The notes under the pieces: model-generated | Seen by the model: the letters and a program-made list of their open reading frames with translations, nothing else | Database searches by the model: none | What the model was told of the DNA's origin: nothing | From: Enterobacter ludwigii | GTDB taxonomy: Bacteria; Pseudomonadota; Gammaproteobacteria; Enterobacterales; Enterobacteriaceae | Assembly: GCA_900068845.1 (NCBI GenBank) | Contig: CEFQ01000002.1 | Location: forward strand, 1 to 64,000 | Length of the DNA stretch: 64,000 nucleotides | Reading direction: 5' to 3' | Program-made: the position numbers and the translations under genes | Shown here: positions 36,891 to 48,304 of the stretch, one piece after another | Position numbering within the stretch: the stretch's first letter is position 1 | Layout of the letters: the number at the start of each line of letters is the position of its first letter

Positions 36891-38006
36891 TTATCGCTGC
36901 GGTAAATAACGCAACGGGTTTACGGATTTCCCCTTGTAACGAATTTCAAAGTGCAATCGTACTGAACTGGTACCGGTGCTACCCATGGTAGCGATTTTTT
37001 GCCCCGCCTTAACTTCCTGTTGTTCCCGGACCAGCATAGAGTCGTTGTGGGCGTAGGCGCTCAGGTAGTCATCATTGTGTTTGATGATGATTAAATTACC
37101 GTACCCGCGGAGCGCGTTGCCTGCGTACACCACTCTTCCCGAAGCTGTGGCGACAACAGGTTGTCCACGCGAACCGGCGATATCGACACCTTTGTTTCCG
37201 CCTTCCGCAGCGGAGAAGTTATCGATGATCTTCCCATCAGTCGGCCAACGCCAGCTTCCCACTGGGGTTGTGCTATTTGTCGTGCTGCTGACTGTAGGCG
37301 GTGCGACAACCGGAGCTGTGGTCGTTGCCACATTATTTGCTCCTTTCGACGGCAGCAATTTGCTTCCCGACGAATTACCCGAATCATCAGAATACGTAAT
37401 AACAGGTTGCTGTGCAACAGGGGTCGATTTAATTTGCGTCTGACTCGGTGTAACAGGTACGCCGCCCTGCGTGGCATCCGCTACGGTTATCGCGTTTCCA
37501 CCGGTAATCGTTTGGCCGTTACCATTGCCAACCTGCAGCGTTTGCCCGGCATTCAAGCCGTACGGGGCGGCGATATTATTGCGCTGCGCCAAATCACGGA
37601 AATCGTTGCCGGTAATCCAGGCAATATAGAACAAGGTATCGCCACGTTTTACGGTATAAGTTTCGCCACCGTAGCTACCTTTCGGAATATTCCCATAGTT
37701 GCGATTGTACACAATACGGCCATTTTCGGTGGCCACATTATTATTATCACTAACCATTCCAGAGGAGGGCTGTGTAGATGGAGTGCTGCTGCTTAACATT
37801 CCGCCACGCGGCATCGCAGGCACAGCGCTGTTTTGCGCAGAGATCATGCCGCCGCTCGGGGCTGAAGCCATACCGCTATCGCCGTTATTACTACCAATCT
37901 GGCTAATGGGTGCCTGGGTATTGTCGCCAGAACTACAGCCCGCCAGCCAAAAACCTACCAAAGAAAGTGCCGCCAAACGGCGTAATTGAAATGCTGTGCT
38001 TCCCAT
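36891..38006 (-). CDS. nlpD: Murein hydrolase activator NlpD
   Basis: Outer-membrane lipoprotein that activates amidase AmiC at the septum. The 371 residues have a signal with lipobox LAGC (Cys24), a low-complexity Ser/Gly/Pro/Gln linker, a LysM domain ([17 protein letters not shown], about 117-160) and a C-terminal LytM/M23 domain. The M23 metal site is degenerate (NKGVDIAGS where active enzymes have HxGxD), as expected for an activator rather than an enzyme. ATG 38006 follows GGGGGA; GTG two codons before is an alternative. It is co-transcribed with rpoS. Confidence 0.95.
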   Translation of the reverse strand: MGSTAFQLRRLAALSLVGFWLAGCSSGDNTQAPISQIGSNNGDSGMASAPSGGMISAQNSAVPAMPRGGMLSSSTPSTQPSSGMVSDNNNVATENGRIVYNRNYGNIPKGSYGGETYTVKRGDTLFYIAWITGNDFRDLAQRNNIAAPYGLNAGQTLQVGNGNGQTITGGNAITVADATQGGVPVTPSQTQIKSTPVAQQPVITYSDDSGNSSGSKLLPSKGANNVATTTAPVVAPPTVSSTTNSTTPVGSWRWPTDGKIIDNFSAAEGGNKGVDIAGSRGQPVVATASGRVVYAGNALRGYGNLIIIKHNDDYLSAYAHNDSMLVREQQEVKAGQKIATMGSTGTSSVRLHFEIRYKGKSVNPLRYLPQR

Positions 38007-38178
38007 GCTCACTGATCCCCCGTGATGGCAACCCTGAATATAAATGTGTAACGGCGTTAACCGCATTATCCACTGCGCGTAACGTTAAAAACGGTTTTTA
38101 GCATTGATAAACAAGGATAGTAACAATATCAACTGTGCCGTGCCATGTAACAGTTGTGAAGAATTGCGTAAGGACGGC

Positions 38179-38805
38179 TCAGGCCAGATCACCCTGAACC
38201 AACGGCACAAAGCGTACGGGCTCAATGATTTCTTCAATCAATTCACCCCCCTGACGACGCAAACGCTTCAACACCTGTTGATCCTCGCCAACCGGCAGCA
38301 CCATTTTGCCGCCCTCGCCTAATTGCGCTATCAGCAAAGTCGGAATTTCAGGTGGTGCGGCGGTCACGATGATGGCATCAAACGGGCCGCGCGTCGCCCA
38401 GCCCTGCCAGCCATCGCCATGACGGGTTGATATATTGTGCAGATCGAGTTGCTTAAGGCGGCGTTTGGCTTGCCACTGCAAACCTTTGATACGTTCTACG
38501 GAGTAAACATGATTGACCAGATGCGCCAGAATGGCGGTCTGATAACCAGAACCCGTGCCGATTTCCAGCACGCGTGATTCGGGCGTGAGCTCCAACAAGG
38601 CGGTCATGCGCGCCACCATGTAGGGCTGTGAAATGGTCTGGCCCATGCCAATCGGCAGCGCGACGTTTTCCCATGCTTTGTGCTCGAAAGCCTCATCGAT
38701 AAAACGCTCACGCGGCACATCGGCAATGGCTTTCAGCAGGTGTTCATCATGAATGCCCTGCGCGCGCAACTGATCCAATAGCGTTTCGATGCGGCGATTC
38801 ACCAT
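38179..38805 (-). CDS. pcm: Protein-L-isoaspartate O-methyltransferase Pcm
   Basis: Methylates isoaspartyl residues in damaged proteins so they can revert to aspartate. The 208 residues match E. coli: [15 protein letters not shown] (substrate loop), the SAM motif [15 protein letters not shown] near 79, and [15 protein letters not shown]. It overlaps the 3' end of surE by 7 bp and is followed 172 nt later by nlpD. Confidence 0.97.
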   Translation of the reverse strand: MVNRRIETLLDQLRAQGIHDEHLLKAIADVPRERFIDEAFEHKAWENVALPIGMGQTISQPYMVARMTALLELTPESRVLEIGTGSGYQTAILAHLVNHVYSVERIKGLQWQAKRRLKQLDLHNISTRHGDGWQGWATRGPFDAIIVTAAPPEIPTLLIAQLGEGGKMVLPVGEDQQVLKRLRRQGGELIEEIIEPVRFVPLVQGDLA

Positions 38806-39560
38806 GCCAGCTTCACCTCAGCCTGGACCAGCCAGTCACTTAACACCTCTTGTGCCGCATGCGCTGTCAAATCGACATGCAGCGCGGTGAGAGAGACATA
38901 ACCCGCATCAACGGCGGCGAAATCGGTATCTGGGCCTGCATCCAGTTTGAGTCCCGGCGGGCCAATCCAGTAGAGCGGCTGCCCGCGTGGATCCTCGGTA
39001 CATATGACCTGATCAGCGGGATGACGGCTGCCGCAACGCGTAACGCGAAAACCTTTAATTTCCGCTAACGGCAAGTCAGGGACGTTGATATTGAGAATGC
39101 GGCCAGTGCGCAGCGGGGCACGTGATAGGGCACGCAGCAGCGTGCAGGTAACAGCGGCAGCGGTATCGTAATACTGATGTCCATTGAGTGAAACGGCGAG
39201 CGCGGGCAGTCCGAGATGACGTCCTTCCATCGCCGCAGCGACCGTACCCGAGTAGATCACATCATCGCCAAGGTTTGGCCCGGCGTTGATACCGGACACC
39301 ACGATGTCAGGGCGCGGTTGCATCAACTTATTGACGCCAAGGAACACGCAGTCGGTTGGCGTGCCCATTTGCACCGCGATGTCGCCATTTTCATGCGTAA
39401 AGGTACGCAGCGGCGTCTCCAGGGTTAGCGAGTTAGATGCGCCGCTACGATTACGATCGGGCGCGACCACCTGCACCTCGGCAAACTCACGTAAAGCACG
39501 CGCCAGCGTCTGAATACCCGGCGCATGGATTCCGTCATCGTTACTCAGCAATATCCGCAT
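38799..39560 (-). CDS. surE: 5'/3'-nucleotidase and exopolyphosphatase SurE
   Basis: Cytosolic phosphatase for 5'- and 3'-nucleotides, active in stationary phase. The 253 residues begin [17 protein letters not shown], with metal ligands Asp8 and Asp9, Ser in [11 protein letters not shown], and Asn in [21 protein letters not shown]. Start ATG 39560 gives the family N-terminus; it overlaps the end of truD by 20 bp and pcm by 7 bp, so translation is likely coupled. Confidence 0.97.
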   Translation of the reverse strand: MRILLSNDDGIHAPGIQTLARALREFAEVQVVAPDRNRSGASNSLTLETPLRTFTHENGDIAVQMGTPTDCVFLGVNKLMQPRPDIVVSGINAGPNLGDDVIYSGTVAAAMEGRHLGLPALAVSLNGHQYYDTAAAVTCTLLRALSRAPLRTGRILNINVPDLPLAEIKGFRVTRCGSRHPADQVICTEDPRGQPLYWIGPPGLKLDAGPDTDFAAVDAGYVSLTALHVDLTAHAAQEVLSDWLVQAEVKLAW

Positions 39561-40584
39561 CGTTACCTTCTTGTTGGAGAAGCTCACGCACCACGCTGGT
39601 GGCAAAACTGCCGGCGGGCAGCCAGAACTGCATCTCCAGCGTTACCTCATCCCACCACTCCCAGCGCAGATCCTTTGGCACAACCAGCATCGCGCGCCGA
39701 GCGGCATCAACGCGCTCGCGCTCAAGCAGTGTAATCAATTCTTCTGCGCCTGCCAGGCTCTGCTGCTCAAAAAGCAGCGCGTCGCCTTGCGGTCCGGGTT
39801 CACCGCGCCCCGGCAGCGGCGCAGTGATGCGCAGTTGATGACTATCGACGCGCTGCTGCACATCAGGCAACTCTTCAGCTTGTGCGACGAACCAACTGCC
39901 GCGTCCCGCCAACTGCACCGCATCGCCCACCTGCACCACATCCAGTGCACCATCGCGCTGCAAACGGGCGCTGGTAACCTGATTAAACAGATAACTGCGG
40001 GTAGCCGACAACAACAAACCTTTCATATTGCGATCGCGCGGACGGAATGTCTCTTTCGCCCACTGTTTCGCCTGCGTCAGGTTGTTGCCGCCGCGCCCAA
40101 AGCGCTGCTCACCAAAGTAGTTCGGCACGCCGCGCTGTTGAATCTGCTGCAAACGCGCGTCGACTTCGCTGCGATCGGAAATCTGACGCACGACTAAGCG
40201 GAACGCATTGCCCGCCAGCGCCCCGGTACGCAGTTTGCGCTTATGACGAATCACCTGCAGGATTTCAACGCCTTCTAGCTGAAATCCGGCCAGATTTGGC
40301 ATGCCATTGCCCGGCACGCGGAAGCAGAGCGTTTGCTCGGTGACCGCATGACGATCTTTCATGCCAGCATAGCTGAGATCGCGCACCGGCACTTTGAGAA
40401 ATTTGGCGATGGCTTCGGCAACAAAGCGCGTGTTGCAGCCAATTTTGCGGATGCGCACCAACAGCTGCTCGCCCTCGCCATCATAGGGATAGCCGAGATC
40501 TTCAATCACCACGAAATCTTCGGGATTGGCTTTGATCACGCCAGTGGCTGTGGGCACGCCATGCAGGTAATGCAGCTCACTCAT
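39541..40584 (-). CDS. truD: tRNA pseudouridine(13) synthase TruD
   Basis: Isomerises U13 of tRNA-Glu. The 347 residues have the catalytic aspartate Asp77 in [14 protein letters not shown], the family motif [13 protein letters not shown] and the inserted TRUD domain (about 155-300). It overlaps ispF by 4 bp and surE by 20 bp in the long ftsB-to-rpoS gene string. Confidence 0.96.
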   Translation of the reverse strand: MSELHYLHGVPTATGVIKANPEDFVVIEDLGYPYDGEGEQLLVRIRKIGCNTRFVAEAIAKFLKVPVRDLSYAGMKDRHAVTEQTLCFRVPGNGMPNLAGFQLEGVEILQVIRHKRKLRTGALAGNAFRLVVRQISDRSEVDARLQQIQQRGVPNYFGEQRFGRGGNNLTQAKQWAKETFRPRDRNMKGLLLSATRSYLFNQVTSARLQRDGALDVVQVGDAVQLAGRGSWFVAQAEELPDVQQRVDSHQLRITAPLPGRGEPGPQGDALLFEQQSLAGAEELITLLERERVDAARRAMLVVPKDLRWEWWDEVTLEMQFWLPAGSFATSVVRELLQQEGNDADIAE

Positions 40585-41063
40585 GCCGCATCGACCTTCA
40601 GCAGCAGCGCCACCGCTTCACAGGCAATGCCTTCGCCACGACCGGTAAAGCCGAGCTTTTCGGTCGTTGTGGCTTTAACGTTGACCTCGTCCATATGACA
40701 GCCGAGATCTTCGGCAATATTGACGCGCATCTGCGGCACATGCGGCAACATTTTTGGCGCCTGCGCAATGATGGTCACATCAACATTCCCGATGCGATAG
40801 CCTTTCAACTGAATACGTCGCCAGGCTTCGCGCAGCAACCCGCGACTGTCGGCGCCTTTAAAGGCCGGGTCGGTATCCGGGAATAACTTGCCGATATCCC
40901 CCATCGCCACTGCACCAAGCAAGGCATCGGTCAATGCATGCAGCGCCACATCGCCATCTGAATGGGCGACGAAACCGTGTTCGAAGGGAATACGCACCCC
41001 ACCAATCACTAACGGACCTTCGCCGCCAAAAGCGTGAACGTCAAAACCGTGACCGATACGCAT
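40581..41063 (-). CDS. ispF: 2-C-methyl-D-erythritol 2,4-cyclodiphosphate synthase IspF
   Basis: Cyclises CDP-ME 2-phosphate in the non-mevalonate isoprenoid pathway. The 160-residue subunit has the zinc ligands Asp8 and His10 (GHGFDVH) and His42 (AHSDGD), and the conserved [20 protein letters not shown] 41063 overlaps the ispD stop (ATGA); a second ATG directly upstream (41066) is possible. It is the second of two adjacent MEP-pathway genes. Confidence 0.98.
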   Translation of the reverse strand: MRIGHGFDVHAFGGEGPLVIGGVRIPFEHGFVAHSDGDVALHALTDALLGAVAMGDIGKLFPDTDPAFKGADSRGLLREAWRRIQLKGYRIGNVDVTIIAQAPKMLPHVPQMRVNIAEDLGCHMDEVNVKATTTEKLGFTGRGEGIACEAVALLLKVDAA

Positions 41064-41779
41064 CATGCGCTCTCCTGTAACTGAATCTGGGTAAGATAGA
41101 AGGCCGCCAGCGCCAGATCTTCTGGCCGCGTCACCTTTATATTGTCGCTGCGCCCGCTCACCAACTCTGGATGATAACCGCAATATTCCAGCGCTGACGC
41201 TTCATCAGTAATGGTAGCGCCTTCGTGAAGTGCGCGGGTCAGGCAAGCGGTGAGCAGTTGATGAGGGAAAAATTGCGGCGTTAACGCATGCCATAAATCT
41301 TCGCGATCCACGGTATGCGCAATAGCGGTTTTGCCCGGTTCGGCGCGCTTCATGGTATCGCGCACCGGCGCGGCTAAAATCCCGCCAACCTTGCTGTATT
41401 CACGTACAGCCAGCAATCGCGCTAAATCATCGGGATGCAGGCAAGGACGTGCGGCGTCATGCACCAGCACCCATTCGCTGTGATGAATGACGTTCAAGCC
41501 GGCCAGCACCGATTCGGCGCGCGTGTCGCCACCCGTCACTCTGAGAATGCGGGAGTCTTGCGCCAGCGGCAGGGAATCGAACCAGCCATCGTCATTGCTA
41601 ACCGGCACGATCACCTGTTTTACTGCAGGATGTGCCAGCAGGCGTGCAACGCTGTGTTCAAGAAGGGTGAATTGACCAATGGTCAGATACTGTTTTGGGC
41701 AGGCAGCCTGCATACGGCTGCCCACACCTGCGGCGGGCACCACGGCAATCACATCCGCAAGGATCGGGCGCTTGTTCAT
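41063..41779 (-). CDS. ispD: 2-C-methyl-D-erythritol 4-phosphate cytidylyltransferase IspD
   Basis: Couples MEP to CTP in isoprenoid synthesis. The 238 residues have the nucleotide-binding [19 protein letters not shown] (about 13-31), VHDAARPCL, and the C-terminal [14 protein letters not shown]. It lies 3 nt after ftsB and overlaps ispF by 1 bp, as in E. coli. Confidence 0.98.
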   Translation of the reverse strand: MNKRPILADVIAVVPAAGVGSRMQAACPKQYLTIGQFTLLEHSVARLLAHPAVKQVIVPVSNDDGWFDSLPLAQDSRILRVTGGDTRAESVLAGLNVIHHSEWVLVHDAARPCLHPDDLARLLAVREYSKVGGILAAPVRDTMKRAEPGKTAIAHTVDREDLWHALTPQFFPHQLLTACLTRALHEGATITDEASALEYCGYHPELVSGRSDNIKVTRPEDLALAAFYLTQIQLQESA

Positions 41780-41782
41780 GGC

Positions 41783-42100
41783 TTATCGTTGTTGATTTTG
41801 CGCAGCTTGTTGCGCGTTGCGTTTATTCTGGTCTGGCACCAGACGATAGAAAGTCTCACCGGGCTTAATCATGCCCAGTTCATTGCGTGCGCGTTCCTCG
41901 ATCGCTTCCGAGCCGCCATTGAGATCGTCAATTTCGGCGAAAAGCTGATCGTTACGCGCTTTAAGCTTGGCGTTATTCGCCTGTTGTGACGCGACGTCTT
42001 CGTTGACGCGCGTATAATCATGTATACCGTTCTTACCCAGCCACAGGGAATATTGAAGCCATCCCAGCAGCACGAGTAGCAGTAACGTCAGTTTTCCCAT
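41783..42100 (-). CDS. ftsB: Cell division protein FtsB
   Basis: Bitopic division protein of the FtsQLB complex that triggers septal peptidoglycan synthesis. The 105 residues have one membrane helix (about 4-21, [18 protein letters not shown]) and a periplasmic coiled coil ([20 protein letters not shown]) leading to the conserved [13 protein letters not shown] 42100 gives the family start MGKLTL; an upstream open frame of 26 codons is not used. It heads the ftsB-ispD-ispF-truD-surE-pcm string. Confidence 0.96.
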   Translation of the reverse strand: MGKLTLLLLVLLGWLQYSLWLGKNGIHDYTRVNEDVASQQANNAKLKARNDQLFAEIDDLNGGSEAIEERARNELGMIKPGETFYRLVPDQNKRNAQQAAQNQQR

Positions 42101-42271
42101 CCCCGCCCCCTGAAAAACGGCCCAATCATCCCATAACTTGACGCTGGACTCCACTGCGGCGGCGAAAATGCCGCGCACGGGCGTTTGTCAGTACAAATAA
42201 TGACAGAGAGCGGCGCGAGACGGCAGGTAAAGTTTTGTAACCAGCCGATGCGTTTGCACATCAGGTGGGCG

Positions 42272-42592
42272 TTACCAACCCGAGAGAAAGGAGAACAGTA
42301 GCCAGAACAAACATATCACCACCATCGCCGTCGCGATGCCGCTCCAGAACAAATGGGTACGGATCATCAGACTCAGGACAATGCCAATCAGCACCGAAAC
42401 CGGCAACAGCGCGAGAAAAAACGGCCAGGTGTAGAGGAAGAAGAACAGCGTGTTGGAGCCGTAAAGCATGAACGGAATCGCCAGCGCGCACCAGTACGAG
42501 AGAAAGCCAAACACGCCGCCCGGCAGTGATGAGCGAGGCTCATCCGGGGTACGTTCATCTTTGCGGGCTAGCATGGGCGTTACGTTCTGCAT
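42272..42592 (-). CDS. ygbE: DUF3561 inner-membrane protein YgbE
   Basis: A 106-residue protein with a polar N-terminus and about three hydrophobic helices (FGFLSYWCALAIPFML, LYTWPFFLALLPVSVLIGI, GIATAMVVICLFWLLFSFL). It matches the small enterobacterial DUF3561 family. Function is unknown. It lies 55 nt downstream of cysC, as in E. coli, and may be read from the cys operon. Confidence 0.88.
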   Translation of the reverse strand: MQNVTPMLARKDERTPDEPRSSLPGGVFGFLSYWCALAIPFMLYGSNTLFFFLYTWPFFLALLPVSVLIGIVLSLMIRTHLFWSGIATAMVVICLFWLLFSFLSGW

Positions 42593-42647
42593 AGAGATCC
42601 TGTTGACGCTAAGCGCGGCAAATCCAGGGGGATTTGCCGCTGTCGGT

Positions 42648-43253
42648 TCAGGATTTGATGATATCGCGGTGACGCAGCAGGTCTAACAATTGGCCGGTCA
42701 GTTTTGTAACCAATTGTTCGCCATTAAGATGGATTTCAGGGGCTTCTGGCGCTTCATACACGCTGTCGATGCCGGTGAAATTACGCAGCTCACCGGCGCG
42801 GGCTTTTTTATACAAACCTTTGGGATCGCGCGCTTCGCACACCGCCAACGGCGTATCGACAAACACTTCGATAAACTGCCCCGATTTAAGCAGATCGCGC
42901 ACCATTTGGCGTTCAACGCGATGCGGCGAGATAAAGGCAGTCAATACCACTAAACCGGCATCGACCATCAATTTCGCCACTTCGCCGACACGACGGATGT
43001 TCTCTTTACGATCGTCATCACTGAAGCCGAGGTCACGGCACAGGCCGTGACGCACGTTGTCGCCATCCAGCAGATAGGTATTCACACCCGCACGATGCAG
43101 CGCCTGCTCCAGCGCGCCGGCCACGGTGGATTTCCCCGAGCCAGAAAGCCCGGTGAACCACAGCACCACGCCTTGATGGCCGTGACGCTGTTCACGCTCC
43201 TCACGTGTTACCGGATGATCGTGCCACACCACGTTTTCATCGTGTTGCGCCAT
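42648..43253 (-). CDS. cysC: Adenylyl-sulfate kinase CysC
   Basis: Phosphorylates APS to PAPS with ATP, the second step of sulfate activation. The 201 residues have the P-loop [11 protein letters not shown] (about 33-43), [10 protein letters not shown], and [11 protein letters not shown], whose serine forms the phosphoenzyme. It overlaps the cysN stop by 1 bp and is the last sulfur gene of cysG-cysD-cysN-cysC. Confidence 0.98.
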   Translation of the reverse strand: MAQHDENVVWHDHPVTREEREQRHGHQGVVLWFTGLSGSGKSTVAGALEQALHRAGVNTYLLDGDNVRHGLCRDLGFSDDDRKENIRRVGEVAKLMVDAGLVVLTAFISPHRVERQMVRDLLKSGQFIEVFVDTPLAVCEARDPKGLYKKARAGELRNFTGIDSVYEAPEAPEIHLNGEQLVTKLTGQLLDLLRHRDIIKS

Positions 43254-44680
43254 TACTTGCCACCCAGCAGATCGCGCGCGTTCCAGTGTGGGAAGTGGCG
43301 ACGCACCAGCGCGTTCAGTTCCAGCTCGAAATCGCTGAACTGGCCTGCTTGCGCACGCACATCAGTAAGTGGCTGATTGATCATGCCAGCCCCCACCGTC
43401 ACGTTGCTCAGGCGATCGATAAAGATCATGCCGCCGGTGACCGGATTCTGGCGATAAGCGTCCAGTACCATCGGCTCATCAAAGGTCAGCTCGACCAGGC
43501 CGATGCCGTTAAGCGGCAGGCTGTCCACCGTGCGCTTCTCCAGCGAGTTGATCTCCACCTGATGGATCACTTTTTCAACGCGCGCGCGGGTTTTCTTCCC
43601 GGCAATCTTCACTTCGTAACTTTGACCCGGCTGCAGCGGCTGTTCGGCCATCCACACCACGTCAACGGTGGCGGATTGCACCGCCTGCAGATCGGCTTCA
43701 GCATCCACCAGCAGATCGCCACGGCTAATGTCGATCTCATCGTTTAGCACCAGCGTTATCGCTTCACCGGCGCCCGCTTCTGGTAAGTCACCATCAAAAG
43801 TGACGATGCGCGAGATGGTCGATTCCACGCCTGATGGCAGCACTTTTACACGCTGGCCGACTTTCACCACGCCCGAGGCCAGCGTACCGGCATAACCGCG
43901 GAAATCAAGGTTAGGACGGTTCACATACTGCACCGGGAAACGCATTGGCTGATGATCCACCACGCGGTTCAGTTCAACGGTTTCCAGCACGTCGAGCAGC
44001 GTTGGACCGCTGTACCACGGCATGGTCACGCCTGGCGTCGCCACGTTATCGCCTTCCAGCGCTGACATCGGCACAAAGCGAATATCGAGATCGTCCGGCA
44101 GCTGCGCGGCGAAATCGAGGTAATCCTGTTTGATCTGTTCGAAGGTCTCTTGTTTGTACTCCACCAGATCCATCTTGTTGATGGCGACCACCAGATGTTT
44201 GATGCCCAGCAGCGTGGAGATAAAGCTATGCCGACGCGTTTGATCCAGCACGCCTTTACGCGCATCAATCAGCAGGATGGCTAAATCGCAAGTGGACGCA
44301 CCTGTCGCCATGTTGCGCGTGTACTGCTCGTGCCCCGGCGTATCCGCAATGATAAATTTGCGCTTCTCAGTGGAAAAGTAGCGGTACGCCACATCGATGG
44401 TGATGCCCTGCTCGCGCTCGGCCTGTAAACCATCCACCAGCAAGGCCAGATCGAGCTTCTCGCCCTGGGTGCCGTGGCGCTTGCTGTCGTTGTGCAGCGA
44501 TGACAGCTGGTCTTCATAAATTTGACGCGTGTCGTGCAGCAAGCGACCAATCAGCGTACTTTTGCCGTCGTCGACGCTACCGCAGGTGAGGAAACGCAGC
44601 AGGCTTTTATGTTGTTGCGCGGTCAGCCAGGCTTCTACGCCGCCCTGATCGGCAATCTGTTGTGCAATAACGGTATTCAT
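43253..44680 (-). CDS. cysN: Sulfate adenylyltransferase subunit 1 (GTPase) CysN
   Basis: GTPase subunit that drives APS formation by CysD. The 475 residues contain an EF-Tu-like G domain ([36 protein letters not shown]) followed by two beta-barrel domains. It lies 10 nt after cysD and overlaps cysC by 1 bp. In some bacteria CysN is fused to CysC; here they are separate, as in E. coli. Confidence 0.98.
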   Translation of the reverse strand: MNTVIAQQIADQGGVEAWLTAQQHKSLLRFLTCGSVDDGKSTLIGRLLHDTRQIYEDQLSSLHNDSKRHGTQGEKLDLALLVDGLQAEREQGITIDVAYRYFSTEKRKFIIADTPGHEQYTRNMATGASTCDLAILLIDARKGVLDQTRRHSFISTLLGIKHLVVAINKMDLVEYKQETFEQIKQDYLDFAAQLPDDLDIRFVPMSALEGDNVATPGVTMPWYSGPTLLDVLETVELNRVVDHQPMRFPVQYVNRPNLDFRGYAGTLASGVVKVGQRVKVLPSGVESTISRIVTFDGDLPEAGAGEAITLVLNDEIDISRGDLLVDAEADLQAVQSATVDVVWMAEQPLQPGQSYEVKIAGKKTRARVEKVIHQVEINSLEKRTVDSLPLNGIGLVELTFDEPMVLDAYRQNPVTGGMIFIDRLSNVTVGAGMINQPLTDVRAQAGQFSDFELELNALVRRHFPHWNARDLLGGK

Positions 44681-44690
44681 CTGCGTCTCC

Positions 44691-45599
44691 TTAGAAATAA
44701 CCCTGACGTTTCTTCATTTCCATCGAACCGGCCTGGTCGCGGTCAATCACGCGTCCCTGGCGTTCACTGGTGGTGGAGACCAGCATCTCTTCAATAATTT
44801 CTGGCAGCGTCTGCGCTTCCGATTCCACCGCGCCGGTTAGCGGCCAGCAGCCGAGCGTACGGAAACGCACCATACGCTGTTTGATCACTTCACCTGGCTG
44901 CAGATCGATACGGTCGTCATCGATCATCATCAGCATGCCGTCACGCTCCAGCACCGGACGCGGTGCGGCGAGGTACAGCGGCACAATTTCGATATTTTCC
45001 AGGAAGATGTACTGCCAGATATCCAGCTCGGTCCAGTTCGAGAGCGGGAACACGCGGATGCTTTCACCTTTGTTAATCTGGCCGTTGTAGTTGTGCCACA
45101 GCTCAGGACGCTGGTTTTTCGGGTCCCAGCGGTGGAAACGATCGCGGAATGAGTAGATACGCTCTTTCGCACGCGATTTCTCTTCGTCACGACGTGCGCC
45201 GCCGAAGGCCGCATCAAAGCCGTATTTGTTCAGCGCTTGCTTCAGGCCTTCGGTTTTCATGATGTCGGTATGTTTGGCGCTGCCGTGGACGAACGGGTTG
45301 ATGCCCATCGCCACACCTTCCGGGTTACGATGCACCAGCAGCTCCGCGCCCATCGCTTTTACGGTGCGATCGCGGAACTCGTACATCTCACGGAATTTCC
45401 AGCCGGTATCAACGTGCAGCAGCGGAAACGGCAGCGTGCCCGGATAGAAGGCTTTGCGCGCCAGATGCAGCATTACTGAGGAGTCTTTACCGATGGAGTA
45501 CATCATCACCGGATTGCTGAACTCGGCCGCCACCTCGCGGATGATATGGATACTCTCTGCCTCCAGCTGGCGCAGATGAGTAAGACGATTTTGGTCCAT
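44691..45599 (-). CDS. cysD: Sulfate adenylyltransferase subunit 2 CysD
   Basis: Makes APS from sulfate and ATP together with CysN. The 302 residues have the PP-loop [18 protein letters not shown] near residue 33 and a C-terminal region with [11 protein letters not shown] and [10 protein letters not shown]. It lies 9 nt after cysG and 10 nt before cysN, so the four genes form one operon. Confidence 0.98.
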   Translation of the reverse strand: MDQNRLTHLRQLEAESIHIIREVAAEFSNPVMMYSIGKDSSVMLHLARKAFYPGTLPFPLLHVDTGWKFREMYEFRDRTVKAMGAELLVHRNPEGVAMGINPFVHGSAKHTDIMKTEGLKQALNKYGFDAAFGGARRDEEKSRAKERIYSFRDRFHRWDPKNQRPELWHNYNGQINKGESIRVFPLSNWTELDIWQYIFLENIEIVPLYLAAPRPVLERDGMLMMIDDDRIDLQPGEVIKQRMVRFRTLGCWPLTGAVESEAQTLPEIIEEMLVSTTSERQGRVIDRDQAGSMEMKKRQGYF

Positions 45600-45608
45600 A
45601 ATTTTTCC

Positions 45609-47024
45609 TCAAGCCAAATTGACAACGGCGGACTCGCGAGCCCCCTGCTGTGCCGAATGTTGGAACCAGGCCAATTGCCCGTGCAAATTCACTACTTCGC
45701 CAATCACTAACAGTGCTGGCGTGGGCGCGGCCGCAGCCAGCGCCTCCAGTTGATCTAATGTGCCGGTCAGCACCTGCTGATCCTGACGCGTGCCGCGGCC
45801 AATCACCGCCACCGGCGTGGAAGCCGCACGCCCATGCTCGATAAGCCCGGCAGCAATTTCCGCCGCTTTCACCGTGCCCATATAAATCGCTAAGGTTTGA
45901 CGCGCGCGCGCCAGCGACGGCCAATCGATGTCGTCGCCATCCGCGCGGCAGTGACCGGTAATAAACAGCACGCTCTGGGCGTGATCGCGATGGGTGAGCG
46001 GAATGCCCGCATACGCCGTCGCGCCTGCCGCTGCGGTAATCCCCGGCACCACCTGGAATGGAATGCCTGCCGCCTGCGCCGCCTGCAACTCTTCGCCACC
46101 GCGACCAAAAATAAACGGATCGCCGCCTTTCAGACGCACCACGCGTTTACCCTGCTGCGCCAGCGTCACCAGCATCTGATTGGTCTCTTCCTGCGGCACC
46201 GAATGGGCACCGGCGCGTTTACCCACGCAGATCCGATCGGCATCGCGGCGCACCAGCTCTAATACTTCGTCGCTAACCAGATGGTCATACAGCACCACAT
46301 CGGCCAGCTGCATCACCTGCAGGCCACGCAGCGTCAGCAAACCGCTGTCGCCCGGCCCGGCGCCCACCAGCGTGATTTCACCCTGATTGTCACTGTCGTT
46401 ATCCAGCTCACGATCGAGCGTGCGCCGCGCCTCATTAATGTTGCCCGCCGCCATCTGGCTGGCAAACAGTCCATTAAAGGCGCGTTCCCAGAAACGACGA
46501 CGCTCAGACATGCGGTGATAGCGTTGTTTCACCTTGTCGCGCCACTGTCCGGCCACTTCGGCCATCTGTCCGAGATTAGCGGGCAGTAACGCTTCGATTT
46601 TTTCACGCAGCAGACGCGCTAACACCGGCGCAGTGCCGCTGGAGGAGATCGCCACCACCAGCGGCGAGCGGTCAACAATCGACGGGAAGATAAAGCTGCA
46701 TTTCGGCTGATCGTCCACCACATTCACCAGCTTGTGGCGTGCATTGGCCGCATCGAATACCTGTGCGTTGAGTGCGTTGTCATCGGTGGCGGCAATCACC
46801 AGGAAAACGCCATCCAACTGCGCCGGGTCGAAGCGGTGGGCAATCCATTCAATTGCCGCAATGTCCAGCAGCGCCTGCAGCTCATGGCCGAGTTCGCGCG
46901 CGGCGACCAATATGCGCGCACCGGCACGTCGCAGCAGTTCTATTTTGCGCGCAGCAATCTCGCCACCGCCGACAACTAACACCGGGCGGCTTTTGAGATC
47001 GGCAAAGAGAGGCAGATAATCCAC
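45609..47024 (-). CDS. cysG: Siroheme synthase CysG
   Basis: Trifunctional enzyme making siroheme for CysI from uroporphyrinogen III. The 471 residues have an N-terminal dehydrogenase/ferrochelatase ([46 protein letters not shown]) and a C-terminal uroporphyrinogen methyltransferase ([50 protein letters not shown]). I place the start at GTG 47024 ([11 protein letters not shown]) with AAGG 5 nt upstream, matching the family N-terminus. It leads the cysDNC operon, whereas in E. coli it is with nirB. Confidence 0.95.
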   Translation of the reverse strand: MDYLPLFADLKSRPVLVVGGGEIAARKIELLRRAGARILVAARELGHELQALLDIAAIEWIAHRFDPAQLDGVFLVIAATDDNALNAQVFDAANARHKLVNVVDDQPKCSFIFPSIVDRSPLVVAISSSGTAPVLARLLREKIEALLPANLGQMAEVAGQWRDKVKQRYHRMSERRRFWERAFNGLFASQMAAGNINEARRTLDRELDNDSDNQGEITLVGAGPGDSGLLTLRGLQVMQLADVVLYDHLVSDEVLELVRRDADRICVGKRAGAHSVPQEETNQMLVTLAQQGKRVVRLKGGDPFIFGRGGEELQAAQAAGIPFQVVPGITAAAGATAYAGIPLTHRDHAQSVLFITGHCRADGDDIDWPSLARARQTLAIYMGTVKAAEIAAGLIEHGRAASTPVAVIGRGTRQDQQVLTGTLDQLEALAAAAPTPALLVIGEVVNLHGQLAWFQHSAQQGARESAVVNLA

Positions 47025-47058
47025 GTTAACCTTGCTAGTTTTACAATAAGTTAACGCG

Positions 47059-47125
47059 ACTATACGTCCCGCCCTTCCGACAGATGAAATTACGAATTGG
47101 AATGAGTAGTTACCGAATGGAATAA
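47059..47125 (-). promoter_or_regulatory. Putative cysG-cysDNC promoter with CysB-like repeats
   Basis: On the minus strand a -10 TATAGT (47059-47064) lacks a good -35. Directly upstream are two copies of ATTCCA (complement TGGAAT at 47098-47103 and 47118-47123) exactly 20 bp apart, within longer matching blocks. Activator-type spacing and A/T-rich ATTCC repeats resemble CysB sites at E. coli cys promoters. CysB binding is inferred. Confidence 0.45.
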
Positions 47126-47272
47126 CGACCCAGGATTGTTGATAACATTTTGTGCTTAACAAATGATATTGCTGGTGTTTCGGAGCAAATCAAATTGTGC
47201 CAGCGCCGTCACAGTTTCATACTAAGTCGGAATTTTTTTAGCATGACCGGATGTCAGAAAAGGACAAAAATT

Positions 47273-48295
47273 ATGTTTGCCACTTTCCGCCGCACGGTGC
47301 TGGCTGCACTGCTCGCGGGCGGTTTGCCTTTCTTTGTTCAGGCTGCGAGCAACAGCGCGCCAGGACACTTTGCTGAACAGCAACTTCGCCACATTGCCAC
47401 CTATTTCCCCGGCCGCATGAGCGGCAGTCCCGCCGAGTTGCTGACTGCCGATTATCTGCAGCAGCAGTTCAGCCAACTGGGATATCAAAGTAATACCCGC
47501 CAGTTCAAAACTCGCTATGACTGGCTAGAGAAAAAAGGTGAGATCCGAACACATAAAGTCACCGCTACCTCGGTGATTGCTGCGCGTGCGGGTGCGGTGC
47601 CGCAGGAGATCCTGATTGTCACGCATCTGGATACCTGGACACCGCTCAGCCGCCACGAAGCCGATAACAATCTCGGCGGCCTGCGCTTGCAGGGCGTGGA
47701 TGACAACGCCTCCGGGCTTGGTGTAATGCTGGAACTGGCGCAGGCGCTGAGCAAAACGCCGCTGCACTATGGCGTGCGCTTTGTGGCGCTAAGCGCCGGT
47801 GAAGCGGGTTTGCACGGCATGGATGACTACCTGGCGCGCATGAGCGCGCAGGAGAAGAAGAACACGCTGCTGGTGATCGATCTCAACAGCCTGATCGTCG
47901 GCGATCATCTCTACTTTAATAGCGGCATCAATACACCCTCAGCGGTGCGCAAGCAGACCAGTGCGCGCGCAGTACAACTGGCGCACCGTTACGGTATCTC
48001 AGCGGCGAGTCACGCGATGACCGCCCGCGATTATCCGGGCGTAAATCCGTTTGATAAAGCCGGCATGCCATTAATGGATGTCACCGCTGCCAATTGGGCG
48101 CTGGGCAACAAAGATGGACAGCAGCAACGCGCGCATTCCCGCCATTTCCCGGACGGCAATGTACGCCACCAAACCGAACGCGATAACCTGAATTATCTTG
48201 ACCGCTGGCTGCCTGGTCGTATAACCCAACGCACGCATGACAGCGTGAAGATCTTACTGCCGCTGTTAACCGAGCTCGCTAATCCGACAACCTGA
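47273..48295 (+). CDS. iap: Iap-like M28 family protein (alkaline phosphatase isozyme conversion)
   Basis: A 340-residue exported protein: signal peptide MFATFRRTVLAALLAGGLPFFVQA, then an M28 aminopeptidase fold. E. coli Iap trims the N-terminal Arg of alkaline phosphatase in the periplasm. Metal-site segments THLDTW and DDNASG and a late His (VRHQ) are kept. However, the segment that should read GEE/EE-G is SAGEAG, and the expected NLD ligand segment is DLN. The general base and one ligand may therefore be missing. It is divergent from cysG and 9 nt before a YciI-like gene, so the two may be co-transcribed. Confidence 0.85.
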   Translation: MFATFRRTVLAALLAGGLPFFVQAASNSAPGHFAEQQLRHIATYFPGRMSGSPAELLTADYLQQQFSQLGYQSNTRQFKTRYDWLEKKGEIRTHKVTATSVIAARAGAVPQEILIVTHLDTWTPLSRHEADNNLGGLRLQGVDDNASGLGVMLELAQALSKTPLHYGVRFVALSAGEAGLHGMDDYLARMSAQEKKNTLLVIDLNSLIVGDHLYFNSGINTPSAVRKQTSARAVQLAHRYGISAASHAMTARDYPGVNPFDKAGMPLMDVTAANWALGNKDGQQQRAHSRHFPDGNVRHQTERDNLNYLDRWLPGRITQRTHDSVKILLPLLTELANPTT

Positions 48296-48304
48296 GGATT
48301 CACT

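Noticed and set aside
39571-40197. Plus-strand open frame of 208 codons
   Set aside because: Antisense to truD and without any family motif.
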